Shown piece after piece: positions 20,495 through 30,018 of a DNA stretch of 64,000 nt. A model generated the notes under the pieces. The model was not told the DNA's origin. It did not search any database and saw nothing but the letters and a program-made list of their open reading frames with translations. Location: the NCBI RefSeq assembly GCF_013394595.1, contig NZ_CP053348.1:2010001-2074000 (forward strand), written 5' to 3'. Made by a program: the position numbers and the translations under genes. The stretch comes from Winogradskyella forsetii. Lineage in GTDB: Bacteria; Bacteroidota; Bacteroidia; Flavobacteriales; Flavobacteriaceae. The first letter of the stretch is position 1. Every line of letters starts with the position of its first letter.

Positions 20495-20727
20495 CCCAAA
20501 AAAGTTTTAAGTCTTAAATATATAAAACAAAAGGAAATAATCAGAGCAAACAAGAAAGTAAATACTTAAAACACCTACGTCCATATAAAATCAAGAATTC
20601 TAAAAGCTTGACCAACCGTCAACTGGAATACATCCATTGAATTATACAGTATAGTTTTCTTGAAAACTGAAAAGAATGGTTATATTGACTTCCTGAAATT
20701 GCCCTACAAAAACTTGAAATTCCTATA

Positions 20728-22920
20728 ATGCCACAAAAAAAGAAATTCGGAACCTTCGCAGGTGTTTTTACACCTTCTGTCCTAACCATTCTTGGTGTTA
20801 TTATGTACATGCGTTTGGGCTGGGTTGTTGGAAATGCGGGATTAATTGGCGCCATTATCATCATCATAATCGCCCATGTAATTGCAGTAACGACTGGTCT
20901 CAGTGTGTCTTCAGTAGCAACCGATAAGAAAATTGGTGCTGGAGGCATTTATTATGTGTTGTCTCGGAGTATGGGTGTGCCCATTGGTGGCTCCATAGGT
21001 ATCGCCATATTTGTAGGCACTGCGTTTTCAATCGCCCTTTATCTCATTGGTTTTGCTGAAAGTTTTAATGCCTATTTCGGATTCGGAACAACTATCAATG
21101 ATTTAAGATTAACAGGTACAATTGCGCTTTTGTCACTTTCAGTTTTAGCGCTTATTAGTACGTCCGCAGCGCTGAAAACGCAATTCATTATTCTAGCTGC
21201 CATTATCGTTTCTTTAATCTCTATATTTTTTGGTTCTACAGAATTTGCACCAAGCTCCATAAATCTATTTTCAACTGAAAATGCAGTGCCCTTAGAAGTT
21301 GTATTTGCCGTATTTTTTCCTGCAGTTACTGGTTTTACGGCTGGTATTGCCATGAGTGGTGATTTGGAAGACCCTAAAAAATCAATACCATTAGGTACCT
21401 TATACGCTATTGGCGTTGGTCTTCTGGTGTATATCGCACTTGCCGTTTTTATGGCATTTACTATAGATTCAAACTTGTTAAAAACAGATTATAATATCTT
21501 AATGAAGATAGCCCTCTTTGCTCCTGCAGTTGTGGCGGGAATTTGGGGCGCTACCTTATCCTCTGCTTTAGGCGGTATTCTTGGTGGTCCAAGAATTTTA
21601 CAGGCCATGTCCATTGATAAAGTGACGCCGAAACTGTTCAGTAAAGGAAAAGGCATAAATAATGACCCTGTCAATGCACTCTTTTTGGCTTTTATTATTG
21701 CTGAAATTGGAATTCTAATTGGAGAATTAGATATCATTGCGCGCGTAGTTTCCATGTTTTATTTAACCGCTTATGGTTTTATAAATATTTCCTTTTTTCT
21801 TGAAAGCTGGGCGAATCCTGATTTTCAGCCTTCTTTTAAAGTGAAACGATGGATTGGTTTAATTGGGTTCATTGCTTGTTTTGTTGTGATGTTTAAATTG
21901 GATATCATGGCAATGATAGCAGCTTTGGCCGTTATAAGCGCGATGTATTTTGGTTTACAGCGCAAAGAAGTAAAACTACAATCCAATGATGTGTGGAAAA
22001 GCGTTTGGGAAAACGTAGTGAATAAAGGCCTGAAAAAAATTGACGCCCAAATTGAAGAAAATTCCAATTGGAACCCTAATATTATTTTGTTTAGTGGTAA
22101 AAGTGACCACCAATCTTATCTATTGGAATTATGCAAAACCGTTTCTGGGCGTACAGGTATTGTCACCAATTTTAAACTTATTTTAGATAAGGAAAACAAT
22201 TTACCACCTCTAAAGAAAACAGATCAAATCATTAGGGATGATAAGTTTCAGGAACTTGGCATTTTTGCCCGACAGATAAAAGTGGATAATATCTATAACG
22301 GTATTACCAATATTGCATCCACCTTTGGGTTTTCGGGTGTTGAACCCAACACGATTATGATGGGATGGCCAAAAGGTATAGAGAATTCCACGGAATACTC
22401 TAAGATGACACAAACCTTATTGCATCTCGATTATAATTTATTGTATTTGGATTTTGATCAACAAACAAAATTCGGGAATTATAGTTCCGTTGATTTCTGG
22501 TGGCGTGAAACCGATAGTAAAAATGCTGTAATGATGCTTAATATTGCACGCTTCATTATTGCATCGCCAAAATGGAATCGTACCAATATTAGAGTACTTT
22601 TTGTAAACAATAACAATGTTGATGTCGCTATTATTGAATCTAAAATCAGGACTTTGGTTGAGGATTTGCGTGTCAATGTGGACATCAAGATTATTAACAA
22701 TGCTGTGGAGCAAAAAACCTTCTACACCATTATTGAAGAAGAATCTAAAGCTACAAATTTGACCATTATCGGTATTCCGGACTACAATATTGAGAAACAG
22801 GCCGAATTTGTTTTAAAAACCAATCATTTATTCGAATCCATTGGTTCAACCCTTTTGGTTAAAGCGGCACATAATTTTAATGAATTGGATTTAGATTTGC
22901 TAAACGAGGCAGAAACTTAA
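20728..22920 (+). CDS. SLC12-like cation-chloride cotransporter / APC-superfamily permease
   Basis: Inner-membrane transporter of 730 residues. The membrane half (about 10-410) begins KKKFGTFAGVFTPSVLTILG, typical of the Na-K-Cl cotransporter branch (SLC12) of the APC superfamily, with the unwound-helix signature of helix 1 (LGVIMYMRLGWVVGNAGL) and about 12 helices. The soluble C-terminal half (about 420-730) is the SLC12-type regulatory domain with alpha/beta character, including ILFSGKSDHQSYLLELCKTV. Bacterial members are poorly studied and may move K+, Na+, Cl- or amino acids. The gene is divergent from the retron with 233 bases between, and its stop is one base from that of the convergent acyl-CoA dehydrogenase gene. 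Confidence 0.9.
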   Translation: MPQKKKFGTFAGVFTPSVLTILGVIMYMRLGWVVGNAGLIGAIIIIIIAHVIAVTTGLSVSSVATDKKIGAGGIYYVLSRSMGVPIGGSIGIAIFVGTAFSIALYLIGFAESFNAYFGFGTTINDLRLTGTIALLSLSVLALISTSAALKTQFIILAAIIVSLISIFFGSTEFAPSSINLFSTENAVPLEVVFAVFFPAVTGFTAGIAMSGDLEDPKKSIPLGTLYAIGVGLLVYIALAVFMAFTIDSNLLKTDYNILMKIALFAPAVVAGIWGATLSSALGGILGGPRILQAMSIDKVTPKLFSKGKGINNDPVNALFLAFIIAEIGILIGELDIIARVVSMFYLTAYGFINISFFLESWANPDFQPSFKVKRWIGLIGFIACFVVMFKLDIMAMIAALAVISAMYFGLQRKEVKLQSNDVWKSVWENVVNKGLKKIDAQIEENSNWNPNIILFSGKSDHQSYLLELCKTVSGRTGIVTNFKLILDKENNLPPLKKTDQIIRDDKFQELGIFARQIKVDNIYNGITNIASTFGFSGVEPNTIMMGWPKGIENSTEYSKMTQTLLHLDYNLLYLDFDQQTKFGNYSSVDFWWRETDSKNAVMMLNIARFIIASPKWNRTNIRVLFVNNNNVDVAIIESKIRTLVEDLRVNVDIKIINNAVEQKTFYTIIEEESKATNLTIIGIPDYNIEKQAEFVLKTNHLFESIGSTLLVKAAHNFNELDLDLLNEAET

Positions 22921-22921
22921 T

Positions 22922-24127
22922 TTAGTCGTTATTCTTTTTTTCCGCGGCTCTCATCTTTTGAAATAATTCCTTAAACAAGCCGCGAGCGATCAAAACTTTC
23001 ATAATTTCATTGGTGCCTGCGTAAATTCTGGCAACCCTATTATCGGTATGCATACGTGCAATGGGATAATCCCACATATAACCATAACCTCCAAACAACT
23101 GCAAACATTCATCTACCACTTTGCCATGCATTTCTGTGGCCGAGTATTTTGCAATGGAAGCATTTTCAGCCGTCAGTTGATGATTAGAAACTAATTGCGT
23201 ACAGCGATCAATAAAAGCTTGATGGACCTGCAATTGTGCTGCACATTCAGCAAGTTTGAATTGTGTATTCTGAAATTCCGCAATGGCTTGTTTAAACGCT
23301 TTTCGAGTAGATGTATATGCTATTGTTTTTTCAATGGCACCTTCTGCGCCACCGATGGCGGCAAGTGCCACTGATAAACGTTCTCGTGCTAACTCCGTCA
23401 TCATTATTTTGAAACCCATACCCTCTTCTCCTAACAAGTTTTCCTTTGGAACTTTGACGTTGTCAAAAAACAATTCACAAGTATCTTGGGCTTTTAAACC
23501 AATTTTTTTGAAAGGGACGCCTTTTGTAAAACCATCAAAAGCGGTTTCTATAATCAATAATGACACGCCTTCCTTATCAGTTCCAGAATTGGTTTTTACG
23601 GCGACTATGGACATATCACACATATAACCGTTTGTAATAAAGGTTTTTTGTCCGTTGACTACATAATGGTCGCCTTTATCCACTGCGGTTGTTCTAATGG
23701 CTTTAAGATCACTACCACAATCGGGCTCGGTCATGCCAATAGAGGTGATCATTTTTCCAGTGGCCATTTTTGGGAGATACGTTTGCTTTTGGGTGTCGCT
23801 ACCATATTTCAAAAGATATGGCGCTACAATATCGGAATGCAATGAAAAGCCAGGCCCTGTAATCCCTTCTTTATTCATTTCTTCAATCAACAACGCACTA
23901 AAACTAAAATCCAATCCGCTACCACCATATTTTTCAGGTATGTCAATGCAGAGTAAACCTAATTCACCTGCTCGTTCCCAGATGTCACGACTCACCATAC
24001 CTGCTTTTTCCCATGCTTCAGTTTTATCAATCATTTCATTGTGAATAAAATCCTGAATCATTTGTTGCATCATTTTGTGTTCTTCCGAGGCGTAGATGTC
24101 GCGTTCTAATAGTACGTTTTTTAGCAT
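22922..24127 (-). CDS. Acyl-CoA dehydrogenase
   Basis: FAD-dependent enzyme of about 401 residues that oxidises acyl-CoA to enoyl-CoA and passes electrons to ETF. The start at 24127 gives MLKNVLLERDIYASEEHKMM, the family N-terminus; an in-frame ATG at 24178 would add 17 unrelated residues. Flavin-binding blocks SIGMTEPDCGSDL and FITNGYMCD are clear, and QLFGGYGYMWDYPIARMHTD and RIYAGTNEIMKVLIAR mark the C-terminal domain. The glutamate in IYAGTNEI is at the usual catalytic position of long- and medium-chain enzymes. It lies 160 bases downstream of the tail sheath gene on the same strand but has no obvious link to it. Confidence 0.95.
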   Translation of the reverse strand: MLKNVLLERDIYASEEHKMMQQMIQDFIHNEMIDKTEAWEKAGMVSRDIWERAGELGLLCIDIPEKYGGSGLDFSFSALLIEEMNKEGITGPGFSLHSDIVAPYLLKYGSDTQKQTYLPKMATGKMITSIGMTEPDCGSDLKAIRTTAVDKGDHYVVNGQKTFITNGYMCDMSIVAVKTNSGTDKEGVSLLIIETAFDGFTKGVPFKKIGLKAQDTCELFFDNVKVPKENLLGEEGMGFKIMMTELARERLSVALAAIGGAEGAIEKTIAYTSTRKAFKQAIAEFQNTQFKLAECAAQLQVHQAFIDRCTQLVSNHQLTAENASIAKYSATEMHGKVVDECLQLFGGYGYMWDYPIARMHTDNRVARIYAGTNEIMKVLIARGLFKELFQKMRAAEKKNND

Positions 24128-24286
24128 GATGATTAGGTTTAGTGATTCACTTTCGGTAAAATCTAAATATAATACCATTTAAGGTTTAATTCGAATTTTT
24201 AGTCTAAGTTTAATAAATTTAAATGATTTAAAACCAGAAAAATGCTGTTATGACAACGCTTGAAGATTAAAATATCAATAGCAGCC

Positions 24287-25792
24287 TTATGTTTCTACCA
24301 TGTGCTCTGTAAACCTCATAATTATAAATTCTGCAGGTCGTAGTAGCGCCACATAAACTATAACTATCAATCGACCTTCTAAAATATCCTGATTAGTCAT
24401 ACTACTTGCCAATCCGACATTAACGCCGAAGGCTTCATTTGGAGAAGCACCTGCAAGAGCACCTTGCCGCCACTTTTGGTTGAGATAGTTATTGATCATA
24501 TTTTTTATACTGGTCCAAGTGCTGATGTTGTTGGGTTCATAAACATAGGCACGTAAAGCCAGAGAAATAGATTGTTGAAATGTCATTACCGTTCTTTTAA
24601 CATTAACATATCTAAATTCACTATGGTTGCCATCTAAGGTACGGCTTCCCCAAACCAAGGTTCCACGACCTGGGAAAAGTCTAATAGCATTAATGGATTT
24701 GCCTGAAACTGCATCTATGTTTAAATACGCTTGTTCGTTATTAGTTATGTTTACCGCAGGCTTTATTACGGAAGCCACACTAACGTTCGCAGGTGCTTTC
24801 CATACACCTCTTGTGGCATCAACGCTGGTGTATATTCCTGCCATGGCTGGTGAAGGCGGCAGGAGATTCATCAGATTAAGAATGGCTTCTATAACACTAT
24901 GGTAGGTTGGACTCGAAGCCAAAAGTCCTAAATGCAGCGTTTTATCTATTACATTAAAATCAGTAGAGTTTAATGCGGTTTTTATCATGTCACGCGCATT
25001 GGCTTCTGGCAATAATTTTGAAAGACGTTTTAAATCTAAATCAATATGTTCCAAGCTAATCTTGCTCTTATCAAAAATCACGGTGTGCAACCAAGGATAA
25101 TAAGCAGCTCCAAAACTTAAAGCATTAGTTCCTATTTTTGTCCTAAAATTGGTTATGATGTCATTTGTAGTAGATCCATTTGATACTGGCTTATAACCAT
25201 CATGGATATCCAATATGGCCAAACGGTTTTGCATTGTATAACAATGCGTTAAAACGTGTTGGTAAACCTGAAAGCACTCGTCTTCTAAGCTGACAGCATC
25301 AGGAATCACAACTATGGTCGGTTCACTAACTTTTGATAGGTACTTTAGTCCACCTCCAGTGGTGTGCCCTAAAAGTTCTTCAGCAGTAACCTCTAATTGG
25401 GTTTTACCTTCATAGGTTCCAACGGATAAAATGTAGCAGGCTTGTCCGCCATTTGCAAAAAATAATTTGATACTAGGATACATAAACGATTTGGTATGTG
25501 GGTTAAAATCGATGACATAAGCTTTACCATTAAGAAGCGTTGTTGGTCGAGAATCGTTTGGTTCGGGTTCAAAAATATCGAATTTTGATTGGAATGCACC
25601 ACCAAAACAATGCTCGTATTCAGATAGTGTATTAATTTTGAAGGCTTCGTTTTTTAAACTGCTGCCATTGCTCAGCGCTTTTTCGGTATAGCCTATAAAA
25701 ACAGGAATGGCCGTAGGGACTTCGGTTATTGAATTTGGAATTTTCGGGACTTCTTCAACATAAATACCTGGAACTTTATATTTGGCAGCCAT
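24287..25792 (-). CDS. Contractile tail sheath protein
   Basis: Sheath subunit of 501 residues related to phage tail sheaths and to those of extracellular contractile injection systems. The N-terminus KYKVPGIYVEEVPKIPNSI and the C-terminal strand arm IVYVALLRPAEFIIMRFTEHM are the parts that link neighbouring subunits in the contracting helix. The middle carries the variable insertion domain. In SRPs such as PVC or Afp the sheath occurs with tube, baseplate, spike and AAA ATPase genes; here only two tube genes accompany it, 20 bases upstream on the same strand. It could supply a full particle encoded elsewhere or form a cut-down assembly. Confidence 0.9.
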   Translation of the reverse strand: MAAKYKVPGIYVEEVPKIPNSITEVPTAIPVFIGYTEKALSNGSSLKNEAFKINTLSEYEHCFGGAFQSKFDIFEPEPNDSRPTTLLNGKAYVIDFNPHTKSFMYPSIKLFFANGGQACYILSVGTYEGKTQLEVTAEELLGHTTGGGLKYLSKVSEPTIVVIPDAVSLEDECFQVYQHVLTHCYTMQNRLAILDIHDGYKPVSNGSTTNDIITNFRTKIGTNALSFGAAYYPWLHTVIFDKSKISLEHIDLDLKRLSKLLPEANARDMIKTALNSTDFNVIDKTLHLGLLASSPTYHSVIEAILNLMNLLPPSPAMAGIYTSVDATRGVWKAPANVSVASVIKPAVNITNNEQAYLNIDAVSGKSINAIRLFPGRGTLVWGSRTLDGNHSEFRYVNVKRTVMTFQQSISLALRAYVYEPNNISTWTSIKNMINNYLNQKWRQGALAGASPNEAFGVNVGLASSMTNQDILEGRLIVIVYVALLRPAEFIIMRFTEHMVET

Positions 25793-25812
25793 AATAATCT
25801 AGTTTATGATGC

Positions 25813-26256
25813 TTATTCTGAATTTGAAGGTGCAATAATTTTTCCATTGTGATCCAGAACGTAAAAATATTGTGGTTCTAACTCAATAGTTTCAATTAGG
25901 ATTCTGCTTTCTTGGGCATGCAATTCCTCAACGCCCCAAGCCACTGGCATGGCTTTTTCTATTTTCCAGCCACTTAACATTTCATGCTCTGCATTTAGAA
26001 GTTTTACAATGAGATTTACGGGTAATTTTTGCCTTTTTTTTATAACGTCCATACACCATGTCACCAATTTTGAACTGGGTTCATAGGCGCGTTTTAAAAT
26101 GATGTTTCCATAATAAACACGGTCTTTACCGTCCGTTTTATCCACTCTAACCTGAAGTCCTTGCACGGATTGAAAGTTGATATCTGCCATAAGTTCTTTT
26201 CGGTTGAAATGAACCACAAAGTGCATATTTAATGGTGGATAGTTGATTTGTGCCAT
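25813..26256 (-). CDS. Phage tail tube-like protein (gp19 family), copy 2
   Basis: Tube subunit of 147 residues in the T4 gp19-like family. It shows the family pattern of a strand-rich fold with INFQSVQGLQVRVDKTDG near residue 20, where injection-system tubes carry the FxxVsGL motif, and GNIILKRAYEPSS, which corresponds to the tube-stacking strand. It ends with RILIETIELEPQYFYVL, closely matching the neighbouring copy. It begins 2 bases after the stop of the first tube gene, indicating tight co-expression. In extracellular contractile systems the two tube types have different places, one forming the bulk tube and one the tip nearest the baseplate; which is which here is not clear. Confidence 0.88.
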   Translation of the reverse strand: MAQINYPPLNMHFVVHFNRKELMADINFQSVQGLQVRVDKTDGKDRVYYGNIILKRAYEPSSKLVTWCMDVIKKRQKLPVNLIVKLLNAEHEMLSGWKIEKAMPVAWGVEELHAQESRILIETIELEPQYFYVLDHNGKIIAPSNSE

Positions 26257-26258
26257 GA

Positions 26259-26693
26259 TTAGCTACCTAAACGTTGAACTACGAATCCTTCATGCGCAAG
26301 TTCTAAAGTTTCAATTAAAATCTCACTTTTCATACTGTTAAGCTCTGCAAATTCAAAACGAACTGGCCAAGCGTTTTTAACCTGCCAAACAATTGTGGGT
26401 TCATGTTGATGGTCTAGCAATTTAATGGTTATGTCCCGTCGTTCAGCAACCAATCCAACATCATTAAACCATACAAAATTTTCGTTATCATCTTTTAATG
26501 CGCCACGTTTTAAAACGATATTCGAATACTTTCTAAGTCCAGGAATTTTAGTACAGCTATATGCCTTATCTGCACCACTTCGGTATTTTAGGACGTCGTT
26601 TTTTGCTTTGAGACCGCTGACTTCTGAAAAGCCTATTTCAGTAGATCCCAAGTCCACTTGAAAATGAAAATTGACTACGGGTGAATTTGCCAT
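26259..26693 (-). CDS. Phage tail tube-like protein (gp19 family), copy 1
   Basis: Tube subunit of 144 residues, first gene of a three-gene unit with copy 2 and the sheath. The motif IGFSEVSGLKAKNDVLKYR is the classic gp19/Pvc1 signature, and SNIVLKRGALKDDNENFVWF the stacking strand. It ends ILIETLELAHEGFVVQRLGS. The two tube copies are clearly related but diverged, as for the Pvc1/Pvc5 pair of contractile injection systems. No holin, lysin, capsid or baseplate gene is in the window, so this is not a prophage fragment of ordinary kind. Confidence 0.9.
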   Translation of the reverse strand: MANSPVVNFHFQVDLGSTEIGFSEVSGLKAKNDVLKYRSGADKAYSCTKIPGLRKYSNIVLKRGALKDDNENFVWFNDVGLVAERRDITIKLLDHQHEPTIVWQVKNAWPVRFEFAELNSMKSEILIETLELAHEGFVVQRLGS

Positions 26694-27025
26694 AATACAG
26701 ATTTTAGATATTTGTAACTAACTGAATATAAATATACTAAAAATTAACCATTAAGATACAGTAGCTCTGTATTTTCTGATTTTTAATTTGAACAATATTA
26801 TTTAATCCCTTAGCGATAGCCATAAGATTGGCATTAGAATAAAAGCTGTCAAAGCATCCTTTTACCAAGCCTAAACCTTTGTTAAAGGTTCGAAAATAGG
26901 TTTAATTTTATCTATTTTTGAGTAACGGAATGCACAAGTAATATGAAAGTAGTACTGCACAAAAACGTTAATTAGTTTTAAATTCCGCTTCTACGAATTA
27001 ACCATTCCCATAGACTAATAAAAGT
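26694..27025. other. Divergent intergenic region between tail module and oxidoreductase
   Basis: 332 bases, AT-rich, separating divergent genes. On the plus strand TATTTTTG at 26913-26920 matches the -7 consensus TAnnTTTG for the oxidoreductase, but no TTG lies at the right distance upstream. No open frame of note and no inverted repeat was seen. Confidence 0.5.
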
Positions 27026-28051
27026 ATGCCAGCTCTAAAAAAAAACGAGACCATGATTCATACTATTTTATTAAAAAACCGACCAGAAGGCAAACCAACA
27101 CTTTCAGATTTCGAATTTAAAAAAGAAGACACTGAGCTAAGTTGCAGTGATGGTGAACTCATTCTAGAAACGCTTTATGTTTCTGTAGATCCCTATTTAA
27201 GAGGACGGATGAGCGATGCCAAATCGTATGTTGAACCTTTCGAATTAGGAAAACCTATACACTCCCTTATTATAGCTGATGTCATAGAGTCTAAAAACGA
27301 CAATTTTAGCAAAGGTGATCATGTGAGAGGGATGTTGGATTGGAAAACAAAACAGGTCTCTAAAGGGGAAGGCCTCACTAAAGTAGATCCGTCAAAAGCA
27401 GATTTGAGTGCCTATTTAGGTATATTGGGCATGACAGGTTTAACGGCTTATTGCGGATTGACCCAAATCGGCAAACCTGAAAAAGGCGAAACTTTGGTCG
27501 TTTCAGGTGCTGCAGGAGCCGTTGGCAGTGTCGTCGGTCAAATAGGGAAAATAAAGGGACTTCGGGTTATTGGCATCGCTGGTACGGACGAAAAAGTTGA
27601 AATGCTGAAATCTAAATTTGGGTTTGACGCAGGCATCAACTATAACACAACTGACGACATGAGAGCGGCCATCAAAGAAGCCGCACCTGATGGTGTGGAT
27701 GTATATTGGGATAATGTTGGTGGAGAGATTTCCGATGCTGTATTATTCAATATCAATAAATTTTCCAGAACTATTAATTGCGGTGCAATAGCGGTCTATA
27801 ATAAGACGGAAACGCCTAAAAGCGTAAGTGTAAGACCATTTTTAATTAAAAACAGTGCCCTGATGCAAGGCTTTATCGTCGCTAATTACGAAGATAAATT
27901 TCAAGAAGCCACCAAAGCGCTATCAAATTGGTTAGCAGAAGATAAACTCACCTATTCTGAAACTATAGTTGAAGGATTTGAAAATATCCCACAAGCCTTC
28001 ATCGATTTATTTGATGGAAAGAATTCCGGGAAAATGGTGGTTAAACTATAA
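27026..28051 (+). CDS. NADP-dependent medium-chain oxidoreductase (CurA/prostaglandin-reductase type)
   Basis: Zinc-independent MDR enzyme of 341 residues that reduces the double bond of alpha,beta-unsaturated ketones or aldehydes with NADPH. It shows the MDR blocks VSVDPYLRGRMSD near residue 50 and the nucleotide-binding GAAGAVGSVVGQIGKIKGL near 160, followed by VDVYWDNVGGEISDAV. There are no zinc-binding cysteines. A second ATG at 27053 gives the shorter start MIHTILLKNRP, more usual for the family. It is monocistronic, and its stop is 27 bases from that of the convergent nitrilase-GNAT gene. Confidence 0.93.
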   Translation: MPALKKNETMIHTILLKNRPEGKPTLSDFEFKKEDTELSCSDGELILETLYVSVDPYLRGRMSDAKSYVEPFELGKPIHSLIIADVIESKNDNFSKGDHVRGMLDWKTKQVSKGEGLTKVDPSKADLSAYLGILGMTGLTAYCGLTQIGKPEKGETLVVSGAAGAVGSVVGQIGKIKGLRVIGIAGTDEKVEMLKSKFGFDAGINYNTTDDMRAAIKEAAPDGVDVYWDNVGGEISDAVLFNINKFSRTINCGAIAVYNKTETPKSVSVRPFLIKNSALMQGFIVANYEDKFQEATKALSNWLAEDKLTYSETIVEGFENIPQAFIDLFDGKNSGKMVVKL

Positions 28052-28078
28052 GTGTTGTTAACATCTTAATTCTCCTGC

Positions 28079-29305
28079 TTACAATAAGGCCTTTTCCATG
28101 CAATAAAAAACATGTTCGCGTTTTGGAAAGTTAACGTTTCCACGTATTATATAATGTCGCTTTTTGTAAAATTTAAGGACTCTTGTGTTCGGGGAATAAG
28201 CGTCTAATCGTATAGACGTATAATTATGTTCCTTGGCGAAATTTTCAGCAAAGTCCATCAACCTTTTGGCGTGTCCTCTATGTTGGTGTTTTGGGTCAAC
28301 GATAAGTCTATGGATTACCAATACTTTTGTAGCATCAAACTCCCAAGTGATCGATTCATATGCCTTCTCCTGTTCTTCACTAATGCTGATAGCACCAATT
28401 AGCAGATTGGCATTTTTCAAAATGTAAAGCGTTCCTTTTTTTAAATCGTTTTTAATTAATGCATTTGTAGGATAATGGTCTGTCCATTGGTAAATACCAT
28501 GGCGCTCTAGATCATGCTTTCCATTAAGATACATGTGAAATACAGCTTCTAAATCAGATAATTGCCCTATACAGATATTAAATTGATCAATTTCTACAGT
28601 GCTTTTGTCAACATCATAGATTAACAAGCCTTGATTGTCGTCGTCAAGTTGAGCAATTAAGTCGCCATTGGGATGCCACACAGCACTTCGGCCAATACTC
28701 AAAAAATTATCACAAAATCCTACACTATTAGACATTAGGATAGGTGTATTAAATTTGTTCGCCATTTTTGGAAAGCGAGCATAAGCTTTATCAATGCCAC
28801 CTTTTGATTTTGCTACACTAGCAATATAAAGCGCTGCACCATTTTGGACAGCATTAAAAAAATGGTCTTGCTGTAAGGTTTCAAAACAAATGCCAAGAGC
28901 AATTTTAGTTTCTTTGATGTATAAATAGGTTTGATAGGTGCCACCAACAAAATAGGGTTTTTCGTCTTCATGTAACCTTTGCTTGGAATACACCGTTCTT
29001 GGCGTTTCAGGTTGAAAAATGAGCATGCTGATATGTAGGCCTTCTACCCCATGTGTTGGCATTCCTATACCAATAGTAATGTTGCCTTTATCTGATAATT
29101 TTTGAAAAGGATCAAACATTGCATTTTCTATGTTCGTCGCCAATTCTTTTGCCAATTTTGGCTCGTAACCTGTGATGGACAATTCAGGAAATATGATCAA
29201 ATCTGAGTTCAATGCTATGGCACGTTCAATTAATTGTAAGTGATTCTGAATGTTCTGTTGAACTTTTCCTTTCAAGGATTCGGATTGTGCAATACAAATT
29301 TTCAT
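28079..29305 (-). CDS. Nitrilase-superfamily hydrolase fused to GNAT acetyltransferase
   Basis: Two enzymes in one 408-residue chain. Residues 1-235 are a carbon-nitrogen hydrolase with the Glu-Lys-Cys triad visible: Glu41 in IIFPELSITG, Lys108 in VYSKQRL and Cys140 in LGICFETL. Residues about 250-408 are a GNAT domain with the acetyl-CoA loop VDPKHQHRGHAKRLM and the YSPNTRVLKFYKKRHY end. The hydrolase half probably cleaves an amide or nitrile; the GNAT half would acetylate an amine, perhaps the product. Fusions of these two families are known in other bacteria, in the reverse order. It lies in a cluster of three GNAT genes on the same strand. Confidence 0.92.
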   Translation of the reverse strand: MKICIAQSESLKGKVQQNIQNHLQLIERAIALNSDLIIFPELSITGYEPKLAKELATNIENAMFDPFQKLSDKGNITIGIGMPTHGVEGLHISMLIFQPETPRTVYSKQRLHEDEKPYFVGGTYQTYLYIKETKIALGICFETLQQDHFFNAVQNGAALYIASVAKSKGGIDKAYARFPKMANKFNTPILMSNSVGFCDNFLSIGRSAVWHPNGDLIAQLDDDNQGLLIYDVDKSTVEIDQFNICIGQLSDLEAVFHMYLNGKHDLERHGIYQWTDHYPTNALIKNDLKKGTLYILKNANLLIGAISISEEQEKAYESITWEFDATKVLVIHRLIVDPKHQHRGHAKRLMDFAENFAKEHNYTSIRLDAYSPNTRVLKFYKKRHYIIRGNVNFPKREHVFYCMEKALL

Positions 29306-29521
29306 CAGGTTTGGTTCTTGTATTCTTTTATCTAAATGATATCCAACAATTTCTCAAAGATATAATTTGTGGTATCCTAAAACAATAACACAAAGCATTT
29401 CCATAAATTTACTTTCAATTATTCGACATCTACAAGAGGTCGTTCGCTTTTGGTTGGTTTATTGAGAACAAAGACAAGCGCTTTTGGTTTAAGATGTTTT
29501 CAATTTGGTATGTGATCATTT

Positions 29522-29962
29522 TTATAAGCGGAAAAGGTATATGCAATATCGTTTTCCTAGTCGAGGATCCATTTCACGCAAGATTTCAAATCCTAAACTT
29601 TCATATAAAACCCTGGCTTTTTCCATTGTAATTGACGTATGCAAGGCAATTATTTTTTCATTATTTCTTTTTGCAATTGCCATACATTCTTCAGTCAACT
29701 TCCTGCCAATGCCTTGTCTAGCATGCTCAGGATTGACCAAAACAAATCTAGTATAAGACTATGCTTCATCATAGATCTCTGTAGGATTTCCTGTTGGAAC
29801 AATAAATGCCATGCCTATAATATTACCTTGTTTTGTCTCACAAATGATAGCATAAGATTGTTCTAAAAGTTTTAAATAAGTAGCGTTATTGTTTAAAATT
29901 GCTAAGAGCTCATCCCAATGGTTTGGTGTTAACTTTTTTTCATAATACGCCCAAGATAACAT
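29522..29962 (-). pseudogene. GNAT acetyltransferase interrupted by an in-frame amber codon
   Basis: The coding frame from the ATG at 29962 runs 67 codons to a TAG at 29761-29759 and then continues in the same frame to 29522, together 147 codons with one internal stop. The first part ends GNPTEIYDEA; the second begins SYTRFVLVNPEHARQGIG, which is the acetyl-CoA-binding motif of GNAT enzymes. In relatives the residue before SYxR is a tryptophan, so a single TGG to TAG change explains the break. It is either a recent pseudogene or a sequencing error; no frameshift is involved. It lies downstream of the intact GNAT gene and could be its paralogue. Confidence 0.8.
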
Positions 29963-30018
29963 AGCTAAATGTTTTAATTTTTAAATATCCATCTGCCGCC
30001 CTTTTCTATAAAATATAT

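Noticed and set aside
24287-26693. Remnant prophage
   Set aside because: No capsid, terminase, integrase, lysis or tail-fibre gene in the area; the proteins resemble injection-system types and all frames are intact.
26913-26920. TATTTTTG as a complete promoter for the oxidoreductase
   Set aside because: The -7 box is good but the nearest TTG is 31 bases upstream, too far for a -33 element.
29522-29962. Frameshift in the GNAT gene
   Set aside because: Both halves are in the same frame; a single in-frame TAG separates them.
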